A DNA stretch of 64,000 nt from assembly GCA_023362775.1 (NCBI GenBank), contig JALMGJ010000004.1:50240298-50304297 (forward strand), written 5' to 3'. The notes under the pieces are model-generated. The model did no database searches. It was not told where the DNA came from and was given only the letters and a program-made list of their open reading frames with translations. Each line of letters starts with the position of its first letter. Within the stretch, counting starts at the first letter, position 1. Below are positions 1 through 12,100 of the stretch, one piece after another. The stretch is from Charina bottae (taxonomy: Eukaryota > Chordata > Lepidosauria > Squamata > Charinaidae). Both the position numbers and the translations under genes were made by a program.

Positions 1-813
1 CTGAGTGTGAACATTTTATGAAAATGCAAATGTGACCTTGTTCATTATTCTGATAGAATTGAATGCATAAAATTATCAAACATTATTAAGAGTTTAGAAT
101 CATGTATTTGGTGCCCAATTCACTTTTTCTGTATTCCAGGTGTGTGTTCTAGACCTGCGAAAGTAAATGTTTTAGAAGAAACTGCAAATGGACCAGCATT
201 GAATGTGGAGGTAGAAGCACTCTTCAAATGTACTTTTAACATCTCTAGAATGGCAAGAACTGGGGGAAACAAACAGAAGCAGAACTCAAACAAATAGCGC
301 AATTCTCCCAGGCAAAAGGAGCTTGCAATGTTTTGTCCATCAACCTTCACCAAGGGTTTAAAACAGAATCACTTAGGGAGGGGGGATTTTTCCACTAGGA
401 ACCTACAGCCTTTGGAGGAAAGCAAGAAGGTGGCCATCAACAGCTAAACCTGCTGTGTTTGCTTGGGGTCAGGTCTCATTTTGACGGCTGCTAAAGAGAA
501 GAGGAAAAGCTGTGCCAAAAACAATATCAATTAAAAGGAAAACAAAACCTATGAAGCAAAATGCTTTGATAAACCAAAATGGGAAAAAAATTCTCCTCCA
601 TGTGGTATTGCATTGTTTTTCTTTCTAGTTCGGACACTACAATTGCTCTCCCAAAGGACGTTCAAAAACCAGTTTGTATTGATGATACACTCAAATTTGT
701 AATCCCAACACTTTCTATTTTCTAGACTACTATTATTTGTTCAGTGATTTTTTTTTCTTATCAGCTGGAATGTTACAGCCTTGAGGATAACAGGCATAGG
801 TTCAAACTGAATG
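1..813. other. AT-rich non-coding DNA, nothing recognised
   Basis: I see no exon-like frame, RNA gene or repeat family I can name here. Open frames are short and compositionally ordinary. The stretch lies downstream of the GPR143 3' end and is probably intergenic. Confidence 0.5.
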
Positions 814-1073
<260 letters not shown>

Positions 1074-3209
1074 TCTTCACCAGCTTTTTTTGCTTTGTTC
1101 TTTCCATTTGTGCCTAGAGTTAATGCAGCAGGCAGATGGGCATCATTAGTGACCGCTTCTATTTTCCTTTTCTTTTTCTTCTCCCCCCCCCCCCCAATCT
1201 TTTCTCTTAACTTTACCCTCTGATTCTGCTACTTCTTTAAATGTTTCCATGCTTCAGATCTTAAAATCTGAAGGGCACTTTCAATAAATTGTGTATTAAG
1301 TGCTTTAGGTGCCGGGAAAGCTTTTTACAGAAGAAAGATTACTTTTTAAAAAAAAGAAAGAGCCCAGTGTATTTTTGGAATAAGAAATAAAAGTCGTAGT
1401 ATTTTTATGTTAAACACAATTTTGGAAACTTAAAATATCTACCAGTAGTTGATTGGATTGTGTTCCATCATTTAAAAGAACAATTCAAATGAATCCCTAT
1501 TTAAAGATGCAGTATCCTTTTAATCTTCATGAAAGGCAGTTTGCTAAATAACAGTTTTGCAAGTGCTTCTTTTAAAAAGATTCTTTAAATTAATCACGTT
1601 ATACAAGGTGGAAAATATTCCATGGCATAAATTCATTAGCATATGTTATGACTTGGTAGAATACTAAAACATAAATTTCAGAATTATAGACTTCAAAACA
1701 TACCTTTCATTAATTTTTTCTTTAAAAATCATGACTTTTTAAAGGAAAAATAATACCATTGGTGTACCATGATTCTGCTTTTAAATATAATTTTGACTTC
1801 TATTTGAAGTTATGAAAGAATTAACCTTAACATTTTGCAATGTATAGAAATACTATTGTTTGCTAGCCATATTTATTTACAAATTATGCTAGAGACAAGT
1901 TTGACAGGTAGAACAGATATTTCAGCATTTTTATTTTTTTCAAATAGTATTCTACCCCAAGTTACTAAGCTTGAGTGCATTAAACTCAATCGAACTTACT
2001 TCTAAGTAAACATGCATAATTTCACTAAGACAATAATTTAAATTTGGCTTCAAATCAACAAGCAGCTATTTTAATATTGAAATGATGAAACTTTATTCCA
2101 TATTCTCCATAACCAGTTCTGGAACAGAATTCTGGACATTCTATTTGGATTTAGACTTAACAGAGATACATTTGAATTGACAGGATACTACATCTTTAAT
2201 ATGGTAAACAGGGGTTCTTATATGGGGAATCACAATGCCTGATATTCCTAGGGTTCCACAAAGATTTGTTCTTAACACATAAGAGATTGCATTTTTATTT
2301 TTTATTTTAAAACAGAAATTATGTAATTTTGGACCCGAGTGATGTGCACTTTGTTGTTTTCATTTTTACAGCTTGCTTTTTCTTTTTCTCTTCCTTCTTT
2401 CCTTCCTTCCTTTTCAAATTGTACTTTCGGCCATTCTCTGATAGTCTATATTCTGGCTTCTGAAGTTTTATTGTCTGTGTCAGACTTGAAGCCAGGCTTG
2501 GTTCTCATTTCAGCATTTCACAGATTCTGTTCAAACATCTCCCCTTGCCCATTTTCTCTCTATACCCTGTCTCCTGTCCCTCTAACACATGCACACACAC
2601 ACCCCTACGCTCACTTTCTTTCAACAAATCACCCTGTGTGTTGTAATTCATTTGTTCCAAGAAGAAAATCAAGAGATCATATTCAGTGTCTTGAATAAAT
2701 TGCTATATTTTGATATTAGAACAATTCTGTGTGATTTATTCATTCTTTCTATGCTATTAGCATTTTCTTTTTATCTTTGGTTCTTATGATTTTAATATTA
2801 CTAAAGTCTCATGTTGGAAAATTGTGCAATTCTATTTGTGCTGGATGTGGAAACATCTTACATCTTAGTTGCTAGAAATCCTTTAAGTACAGTATATATT
2901 ACATATAAACAGGCATATTGCTGAGATTTCATGAAGCACTATCTACCTGTTCATCTTTTCCGAGTAGAAGACTAGAAACTTACAGAGTAGTTTTATTGTG
3001 GGTTTTTTTAGTCTGGATTCCTAAATTCTGTATCAGCTGACAAATCCCATGCTTGCAGTGTGTGATCAAAGCAACTGAGAAATAGTTCTCGTGCTGTCTT
3101 TTTTGTTCCAAGGGGAAAAATAAATAATATTACTTATTAGAATTGTATAGCTAAAATTACTGTTGAATTATGTGAAAATTCATCAACGGAATTTACAATC
3201 TTTAATAGT
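1074..3209. other. AT-rich non-coding DNA, nothing recognised
   Basis: No coding exon, RNA gene or recognisable mobile element was found, apart from small CTTC- and CA-rich tracts near 2390-2410 and 2585-2605. Confidence 0.45.
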
Positions 3210-3217
3210 GTTTATAA

Positions 3218-3554
3218 CAGAGCTTTCTAAACTGTGTGTCATGACACATTAGTGTGTCAGCTGCAGTGTCTGGGTGTTGCTGCTGCTGCCTCCAAGCCCT
3301 GCCAGGATTCCGTGCAGGTCCTAGTGCCTGCCTTGTGCCTGGCTGCCTGCAAACCTGCTGTGATTCCACGCAAGTCCTAGTGCCTGCCTTGTGCCCTGCT
3401 GCCTCCAAACCTGCTGTGATTCTGCGCAGGTCCTAGTACCTGCCTTGTGCCCTGCTGTAAGAGTGTCACGAAATTATGCCCTGCTGTAAGAGTGTGTCGC
3501 AAAATGATGCATGTCTAAAAAGTGTGTCACCAACATGAAGTTTGGAAAGCTCTG
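3218..3554 (+). mobile_element. Non-autonomous hAT element, tandem-interior subtype
   Basis: Termini are CAGAGCTTTCTAAACTGTG on the left and, inverted, CAGAGCTTTCCAAACTT on the right. Exact 8-bp target duplications GTTTATAA flank it (3210-3217 and 3555-3562). This combination is typical of the hAT superfamily. The interior has no transposase frame; it consists of direct repeats containing CCTAGTGCCTGCCTTGTGCC and of subterminal GTGTGTC/GACACAC motifs. Same family as the elements at 38051, 43532 and 58622. Confidence 0.9.
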
Positions 3555-3562
3555 GTTTATAA

Positions 3563-6109
3563 CAAAAAAAGGAAAGCTACTGCTGTGGTGTTTGCTCAGA
3601 AATAGCTGCCAATATAAGCAGACCATTTTTTGATTTTTTAGTCAAGTGCTATGTATATTTGTATCTCCAGATAATGGGTAATTCTTTTTAAAGGTAATAT
3701 ATTTTATGAATATCCCATAAGCAAAATTAACTAAAGAAATAACAAAAAACATTGGTATGTGGCAGGATTGCGCTTCTGGTCATTTTTTTGCTTGTTATAA
3801 TTAGATCTTGGCTAGCATTGTGTTTAGAATTTTTTTAAGCACCTTACCCAGCCCAACTGGAGTGTGGAAAATCAAAAAGGAAGAAAGGAATGTACTTTGA
3901 ACCAAGAGAAAACTTTGTTCTGTGGAGTTGGGAAAGTGGTGGTTTATCCCGCATATTTAGAATAAAGCAAAAAACAGTAAGTTGTAATCAGTACATTCAA
4001 ATGAGTAAAATAAGGAAGTGTTTTCAGGGCTGGCTATGCCTTGAAAATTATTTGAAAGAAATGCTTCAGTCTTTGTATTACTTCAGTATCTCTCTGTTGT
4101 TCATTAAATCAGCCTGACTTTTTACAGGCTGAAAAAAGAAGATGCAGCTGCTTGAAGAGTCCATTAACTTTAAAGAGTGGATTCCTTAAAGTTGTGGCAT
4201 CTCTTTTTCAGGTTTGTGCAGAAGCCTGAGAAAAGTCAGGATTAAATGAATAGCCAAGAAGTGGTGTGCTTGTATGAGATCCAAAATATCATTATTTTCA
4301 AAGCATGCACAGCCTATATTTTCTGCCCCAAAAGTTGCAGGAAGAATCATAGGCAATCAGCATTTCAGCTGAGGAAGGCTAGCAAGCCACTTTCCAAAGG
4401 TTTTGAGCTCATTATTTAGCATAAAAACAATTCATAGATTATACTTGAAATGTAGAGTTCAGTTGTACTAGAATCAGTACCTAGCAAAACAAAGAGAGAA
4501 CTTTCATTAAGTTCAGAGAAATGTAGAATACTCGTCTCTCTGTTTGCTTTTTTAAGGAAGAAAACTACAGTATATAGCATAGAGTGCACATTAAACTCAT
4601 TAGAGAAGGAATTTTATTATACAAATTTACAAAGTCACAGTAATAGTTGAGATGTTGAAAACCCAAAACTTTGGTGTCTTTGCCTCATTTTCCATCTCCT
4701 ATCATAGATGGAAAAACCACAGTGGAAAAACTCAATTTCCTAGTACTGATAGGAAAACAGCTGAATGCAGTTACAATGCTATTTGGAGCTGGAAATGTGT
4801 CTCTTGGGCATCAAAGTTATTGATGCATTGTTTGTCTTCCCCTCCCTCTCCAAGCCTCTTTAAAACAACAACAACAACAACAAATAAAAGGGGCTATAGC
4901 CTTTGAGTTTAAACTGTGTAAAAGTTCAGGCTTCTTTTATTTTTCATGAACAGATTAAATTTACTTAAACTGTCAGGCCTGAAAGTATTCCTTAATTTAA
5001 AACAAACCAACCACACAAACGAAGGACAGATGGTAATGTGCTGTTTTCTTTGCCATGCTAATAAGTTGAATTCCACAGATTTTCTCAACCATTTTGAAAG
5101 CACCCACTGCTGACTGTCGAATTGGTCCCATCTTTTATGATAGAAATGGGACAAGATTACAGCAAGGAGCTGTAGTGTCAGTGAAACAAAACTTCAGTTC
5201 TTGATCCCAGAGGGAGAATTGTTATCCAAGGTTATAGGAACTCTAATTTCTTTCCTCCCTACAGTTACAGTACTACATTAATTACATGAATAATCACCTG
5301 TTTGGCACTCCATGTTATCTTAAGTCCAGATCTAATAGATCAGATGGAAACTTGCTTTGGATTAACCAGCAATTATTACCATATCTCTTCAACTGATTTT
5401 CTGGGGTGGGGGTGGGGAACCTGAATACAATATCCATACTGAGAGCTGAAATATAATACTTGTTTTTTCCTAATGCAGAGCCCTGGATAAATCGGAAAAC
5501 TCCAACTGAACCTGACATCATGAAATACCAGATGTTTAATTATAGATCTGTGCCTTATAAATCCAAGCCTATAATGTTTTTTCAAAGAATGTGTATCTGA
5601 TACCCAGAACTGCTTCCTAATCCTTTAAAAATCAGCCTTGATAAATTTCAGACTAGCTTTCAATGCTAGGAAATAATACTTTGATACTTGTTTTGCCTAG
5701 GAGCTTCACCTCTTAGACCAGATTTCCCAGCCTGATAGTAACTTTCTTAGGTTTTGGACTATGCCACCTTAGGTTTATGTGAGTTGAAAGTACATAAGGT
5801 TAGGAAAGGCTGTTTAAATGGTGGTGACTCATAAAGAATTTCTAAAACTCTGCTGTTGCTTTAAGGTTTATATCAAATCACTGTATAATATTACATGCAT
5901 GGTCACAGTAGCAGTGCCAGAATCAGAATTAACATAAGAAAATTGGAGTCAAAAGGTTACACCTTTTCCTGTTTCACCATCCCCAGGTATGCTCGTGTCA
6001 AGTCTAGAAACAAATAGTGATATCACTGTGTGTACCATCTTTGCACCTTTTGGTTTCTCTGCCTATTTAAATGTTAAATAACCAACCATGTTCAGTTGGT
6101 TGTCAAATA
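3563..6109. other. AT-rich non-coding DNA, nothing recognised
   Basis: No exon, RNA gene or mobile element was recognised. A short CAA repeat lies near 4865-4882. Confidence 0.45.
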
Positions 6110-6195
6110 GCTTGCTTGCTTGCTTAATTAATTAGATTTGTCACCACCCATCTCCTCCCACCAGAGGGACTCTGGGCGGTTATGGGTCAGATAAT
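6110..6195 (-). mobile_element. L2/CR1-group LINE or SINE 3' tail remnant
   Basis: On the minus strand this reads as the 'aaccgcccagagtccct' type of 3' end, the same tail as the L2-like LINE ending near 34038. Only the 3' end is present, as expected for 5'-truncated retroposition or an old SINE sharing that tail. Confidence 0.6.
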
Positions 6196-7739
6196 TCCTT
6201 CTCAAGGTTTCCTCCCCTTACCCCCACCCCCTACAAGCCAGACTCTTGCCTCCATAACTATATTCTAATGGATCCCTGCAGTGAGAGACTAGAATTTCCC
6301 ATCAAAAACAGTTAGATATTGTCCTGGGGAGCCTGATCAAAATTTTAGTGCTCTGAACATACAGAATGTTATAATCCAAATGGTAATAACAAATATTCAA
6401 TAACAGGATAATCAGCAAAGCACTTGATATATATTAAGCAGACCATAACTAATACTAATAAAGTTATGTCTCCTCTGTCAAGATTCTGATATTTCTTTCT
6501 ATTGTATTCCTGCTGTATCAGATCAATTTAACTCAAAAGTCAGAGCTGGCATTTTGGGCCCACTCTTGCGGCACCTTGCTCTGTGTTTTCACAGTCATAA
6601 AGCTTCAATGCATATACAGTATCCCTTTGCTTAATATGACACGCTCCCATCCTTTTCTTTCTGCAATACAGAAGATGAATAATTTGTTCTACCATAATAT
6701 TTCCATATGTCATAACAAAGAGTGCAATTTTAAACTAGCTTATAGGTATCCTGGGCTGATAAATCATGCATTAAGACAAAAGCAGCCACTGAGCCCAATC
6801 ATAACAAAGTACGGGATTTTATAATTTCTATATAGATGATAATACGCCAACAATATATAAGACTGATTTAAATTGACAGAAAGTGTAGGCAAATGTTAAC
6901 TAGAGGATTCTTTATAAAAATTGTGTATTATGTAAGCAATAACATATTAATACAGGTCAAAAACTAATTTGATAGTTTATAAACATGCTATAATTTCCGT
7001 TAACTGTTATTTGTTGAACAAAATCTATGGTTTGGTTTCATACAACAGCCCAGAGGAAATTATGGCTAACGATGCATAAATCATTAAGATATACTGTATG
7101 TCAAATCTAGATATTGGACATTGCTATTCGGGATGCCATAGTTATCATCCATGAATCTGCATAATTTCTGTCACTGCATCTTGCATTAGTGGTTCATGTT
7201 TTTTTTTATGTACAGTATTACCTTAACGGAAATCACTCCATCACAATAGCATCGTAAGTAACACGTAGCTAGCAAGACATAGGAATGATTAATACAATAC
7301 AAAGCAACCTGCCTTCCCCCCCCCTCCAAAATACAACGTTCCCAACTGTTTAATTGGTCAGTACAGAAACAGAATGCAGAACTAAATCTTAATCCTATGT
7401 ATTTTGGATATAGCTGCTGGCTAGAAGGTAGGCAGAATAAAGGAGTCAGCATCATCAGAGGAGTGATGGAATTTAGAGAGAAGCAGCTATGACTAAGATT
7501 GTGAGATTGTTTCAACTAAGGAGAAGCAAACAAGAAAAGGAGACAATAGTAAGTGATGTATATTGTATTGATGTATATTACTTTGTATGTTATATACTAT
7601 ATTACAGTGGCATGTTTAATTTTCAATTATAAGGCAAATCATTAGAATTATAAGATTTCACTAGGCAACCCATGACCTGTTGGGTCATCCTTTCAGAGAT
7701 ATTTCCTTACCTAAACAAACAAACAGAATGGCCACAGGT
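6196..7739. other. AT-rich non-coding DNA, nothing recognised
   Basis: No coding or repeat family was recognised. The stretch is strongly AT-rich with many short direct and inverted A/T runs. Confidence 0.45.
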
Positions 7740-8230
7740 GGGCAAAAAAGCAGTGGGAGCGGGAGCGACTTCCGGCCAGCTTCCCAATGACTTTGCTTGT
7801 GGGAAGCTGGAAGGAGAAATTGGAAATCACTCCTACTCCTCAGCTGACCAGAGGAACTGCCTGCCACTTTGCTGGGGGGAGAGGGAACAAGGGAGCCAGG
7901 GACCGTGAGGAAAACTGCATCCCCGTTCCCCATCCCGGCATGTCCCCAAGGGCCCCCAGCCTCCAGGGAGGAAGAGGGCTTATCTGTTGACTGCCGGTGC
8001 CCCCCAACCAGCCCTACGTTGCCAGCAGGCATCCGAGTCGCTCCCTCATCCTTCCCTCACCGCCCACTGCTGTTAAGAGATTTCAGATTTTGGCCTTGGT
8101 TCCAAAGCAGCCAATATCCCTGCCTTCTTTCGTACCTCCCTCTGGACCCGGGCCTTGCCACCAGCCGATTGGGCCAGGGGCCAGAAGGAGGTGGGAAAGA
8201 GGGCAGGGATATGCTCCTCCTATCTTCTCT
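7740..8230. other. GC-rich block with a large hairpin, unidentified
   Basis: A sharply bounded GC-rich block sits between AT-rich flanks. Near 8114-8160 and 8164-8212 the two halves are imperfect inverted copies of one another (ATCCCTGCC...CTCCCTCTGG against its complement), so a stem of about 45-50 bp is possible. Overlapping frames on both strands show no recognised domain. It could be the remains of a DNA transposon or a small CpG element; I cannot name a family. Confidence 0.4.
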
Positions 8231-8472
8231 TGGGTCACACAATCTACAGGTTTCCAGGAAATGTAGTCAGAATGTGCAGTGGCACTGAAGCAGCTACAAG
8301 TTTGCCAAATTTCAATCCCATGGGAGTATTGGGTCCCGGATTGTGGACACATCCTGTAAGTTAGCCTATTTGAGGTACCTTGGTTCAAAAATTGTTGCCC
8401 TATGATGCACCGTTTTGCCAATTTAAGGTTACAAACAGACATGAGAGTTTTAGTAGTATATAGATAATGTAT

Positions 8473-8478
8473 TTTATT
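8473..8478 (-). terminator. Candidate GPR143 polyadenylation signal (AATAAA)
   Basis: AATAAA on the minus strand, about 345 bases after the GPR143 stop codon. Another AATAAA is closer, at 8575-8570. Either could define the 3' end of the GPR143 transcript; sequence alone cannot decide. Confidence 0.4.
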
Positions 8479-8821
8479 AAGTAAATTTTGTTTTACTGGC
8501 AATACAAGTTACAGAAGACATAAAGTATGTTAAAGAAGTTACTGATAGTTCATCCTGTCATGCTCAGAATTTATTGGTATCATAATTGCCTCAACAGCCA
8601 TTTATATTTTGCTTTGCTTTTTTTAACAAACGAATGGAGAGTCCCATTAAAAATATGTATGAACTGGTGTAAATATTAAGTGGAACATTTCTTCAAGGCC
8701 TGGATCATGTACTCATGTATCCATTCATTCTTCTGCACTGGCTTGGTAGCTGAATAAATAAACTAACAGTATTTAAAGCGCATCAAATCTTGCCAATGAA
8801 TGGGTGAATGAATCCTGAAGT

Positions 8822-9121
8822 TTACCAGCCTTGATAGACAGGAGAGTTCTTAATTAATCCATCATTGGTGCCCATATTTCCTTCAGATAGTATACTTAAA
8901 GTTTCATCTGTCTGATGGCTGGGCACTGTTGGTGTTTTCTTTGAGTCATGGAAGTTCACAGAGATTCCACTTGGCAAGGCATAGCCATTTTCAGCAGCAG
9001 TTGATGTGGACGTAGAATCCCATGGAATTTTGGTTTTCTGCCACTGAAAATCCAGATCCCAGCCAGTCCATCCATAAAAAGCCAATGTGAAAAGAAAGCC
9101 TTGCATGGGGTTCAGCACTCC
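8822..9121 (-). CDS. GPR143: GPR143 coding exon 8 (last; TM7 and cytoplasmic tail)
   Basis: The acceptor is TTTCTAG before GGAGTGCTGAACCCC; translation opens [20 protein letters not shown], the last membrane segment, and ends at TAA (8824-8822) after 99 codons. The tail carries W327-D328 and the conserved [10 protein letters not shown] segment. Exon phase is 0 at its start. The tail is the least conserved part relative to mammals. Confidence 0.95.
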   Translation of the reverse strand, partial: GVLNPMQGFLFTLAFYGWTGWDLDFQWQKTKIPWDSTSTSTAAENGYALPSGISVNFHDSKKTPTVPSHQTDETLSILSEGNMGTNDGLIKNSPVYQGW

Positions 9122-12100
9122 CTAGAAAGGAAAAGGAAAAGGAAAGTTATTTGAGGGCCAAGTGCAGACTATTACACTTTTCAGTGAGGACTCTGACATA
9201 AAGTAGCCTGTCTTTCTTTACTATTATTATCTCTTATTTCAGAATAAAGAATCAGCCCCAAAAGCATACAGATCATCCACTGAAAAATGCAAACAACAAA
9301 ATGAATGTTGGTTTCCTTATGTTCCGGCCCATCACTCAAGACAGAGTAGGGAGGCATCCTTCAGGGTATCGCCAGAAATTTGTTGTGCAGTGACTTGAGA
9401 TAAATCATTTGGACAAATCGATCTGGCTGTGGAAGTACCTTCTCTTTTAGATCTGGTTGATGCCATCTTAAGATGTATCTGTCTGCCCAACATGTAGTTA
9501 AATAGGTACTCCAGCACAATATGATTTTACTTAGTAATGCCAGCTGTTTATGGTTTTTAAACATAATACTTCAGGTATTTTATTGACTTATCTTTTAATT
9601 TATGGTGACAGTTTAATTGTTCCCTCTTTAGGATCTTTTTAACATTGAAAAATAAATTACAACATTTATGAATACAAGTATGAGCCAAACACCCCAAAAT
9701 GATGAAAGTTCCATCACGACAGTATATTAAATTCTAACTGTGGAAGGGAAACAAACTGCCCTTTGAGTCTCTCTTCTCTCCCAATCTTGCAACAGGCCAT
9801 CCCTGCATTGGACTGCATGCACATCAAGCCATGCGTGTAACATTACAAATACTGCTCACTCCCTCTTTGTGAGATTCACACAGGCATCTAACAGTCTAAT
9901 GCAGGAACAGCATACAGGACTTTTTGGTCATGTCCAACAAGGCAATTCTTACATTTTTTGACAGAGTTGCTGGCTAGTAGGAAAGCAGAATGAGTAAAAC
10001 AACATTGGGCAAGGAATGAGATTTCCAGCAAAGTCAAATCCCTGCTAAGGAAGAGAAGCAAGAATAGAAAAAAGCAGCTATGAATGAGACAGGAAGATTC
10101 CAGCTCAAAAAGCAAACAAAAAAAGGGAGAGAACTAAGGAATATGGAAGAGGAGGAAATGAATGGCGCAGAAAGCACCCAGAGATAAGACACTAGCAAAA
10201 TGATAGAAGGTCTACTGTCAGAGGAAAGATAGTGGGAGGAGGCGGCAGATGACGGGAAGAACAAACTTGGTGCACAATGCACAGTTGCTACATTGCAGGA
10301 GAAAAAAAGGGAAAACTGGCCAAGAAGTGATTAGGACCCAGGTTTGCTATGACTCAACTGGTATCAATGCAGCTACACCGTGGTGCTTAAAAGTTTGTGA
10401 ACCCTTTTGCAAAAATACGACCTAAAACGTGATCTCTTCTCCACACAAGTCCTAAAACTAGATGAAGAGATACTTTTGTCACACACAGATATGTAGTTTT
10501 GGATCATTTTTACTCAATAAATGAACAAGTATAATGTTTTTGACTCATTTGTTTAATTGGGTTCTCTTTATCTACCTTTAGGACTTGTGTGGAGAAGAGA
10601 TCATGTTTTAGGCCGTATTTACACAGAAATACTGAAAATTCAAAAGGGTTCACAAACTTTTAAGCAGCACTGTATATATGTAAAGTGTTTAAAATAGCTT
10701 AGAACATGTTTCCCTCTTAGCCCCCTTAACAAACTTTTAATTAAATGAATCTTAACACACTTATGCATGGCTGGACTCATATGGCATCCAGAGCCATCAT
10801 ATAGTTCGTCTTAGTAATGTTATACAAACTCAGCAATCACAGATTAAGTAAGTTACTGTCAATCAAACCATAATGAGGTATGAAGTGTGAACCCAGCCAA
10901 TTTGCTTGACACTTCCATGTGGACAGAAAGAGGCCTTAAATACGCTGGCAGCTTTCCTAGTGATCAATGTGCTAGAATAGCCCATACCATTATAATCCAG
11001 GTGATCAATGCAGCAGTTCTGACATTTTTCAAGGAGCTTCCACTGATATCTGGCTGCATTTCCAGGTAGAACAGAAGGCCCTCATTCATGATATTTGATG
11101 ACCAGCTTTTATGGGTGTAAAAGTTATGGATAAAAACAAAACAGATGGCTTTATGTTTATTTGATATTTTCAAAGTAGGATTAAAACAACCTTTCTGCCA
11201 ATGTTAATCTTTTCTTTTTTATTTCAGTGAAAATAAATACTAGTGTGAGTACAAGTAATTATTTTGTTAGAATTCCTTCAAAGAGCCAGAAGCTAAGACA
11301 AATTATCAAATAATAAAATGCTAACGCTAGTTATAAAATGAATTGACTTTTTTTAATTTCTCAGTATTAACACCAAGCTGTGCTGTTGTATATGAGAGGT
11401 AAAATATTTTTGTCAAAGGCAACTTTAAAAAATAGTTTTGAGTTACAACAGGAACAAAGGAATACTACTACATTAAAATTACATTGGAGCACTTACGTAT
11501 CAAGAAAATACACATAGTTCAGCTACAAAACCAATATATGGATTTGCCTGCCTTTGAAGTTTCCCTTAAGATTTTTTTAAATCTTACCAAATAATGATAA
11601 CCAGCATAATTTTGAAAAAGCGATTTTTAATCTCTGTCCCCAGCCGTCTTTCATTCTCTGTGTAGATTCCTTGCCTTCCCTTCAATAAAGATGCAACTGA
11701 GAAGCAGAAATGAAGTGTGTTCAATATATCATTAAATAAAGAAGCTGAGGGGGCACAGTGGCTCAGCAGTTAAGATGCCAGGCTTATCGATCGGAAGATT
11801 GCAAGTTCAGAGGTTCAAATCCCTAGCCCCGCGTGACGGAGTGAGCTCCCGCACTAGCTCCAGCTCTTGCCAACCTAGCAATTCGAAAGCATGCAAATGC
11901 AAGTAGATGAATAGGTACCACTTCGGTGGGAAGGTAACAGTGTTCCGCATGCGTCATGCTGGCCACATGACCGTGGAAGCGTCTTTGGACAATGCTGGCT
12001 CTTCGGCTAACAAACGGAGATGAGCACCGGCCCCTAGAGTCGGGCACGACTGTGTGAGGGAACCTTTACCTTTACCTTTAAAGAAGCTGATCCTGCCTGG

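Noticed and set aside
11749..11830. tRNA gene-like A and B boxes
   Set aside because: They belong to the head of a SINE with a BovB-like tail and target duplications, so not a functional tRNA gene.
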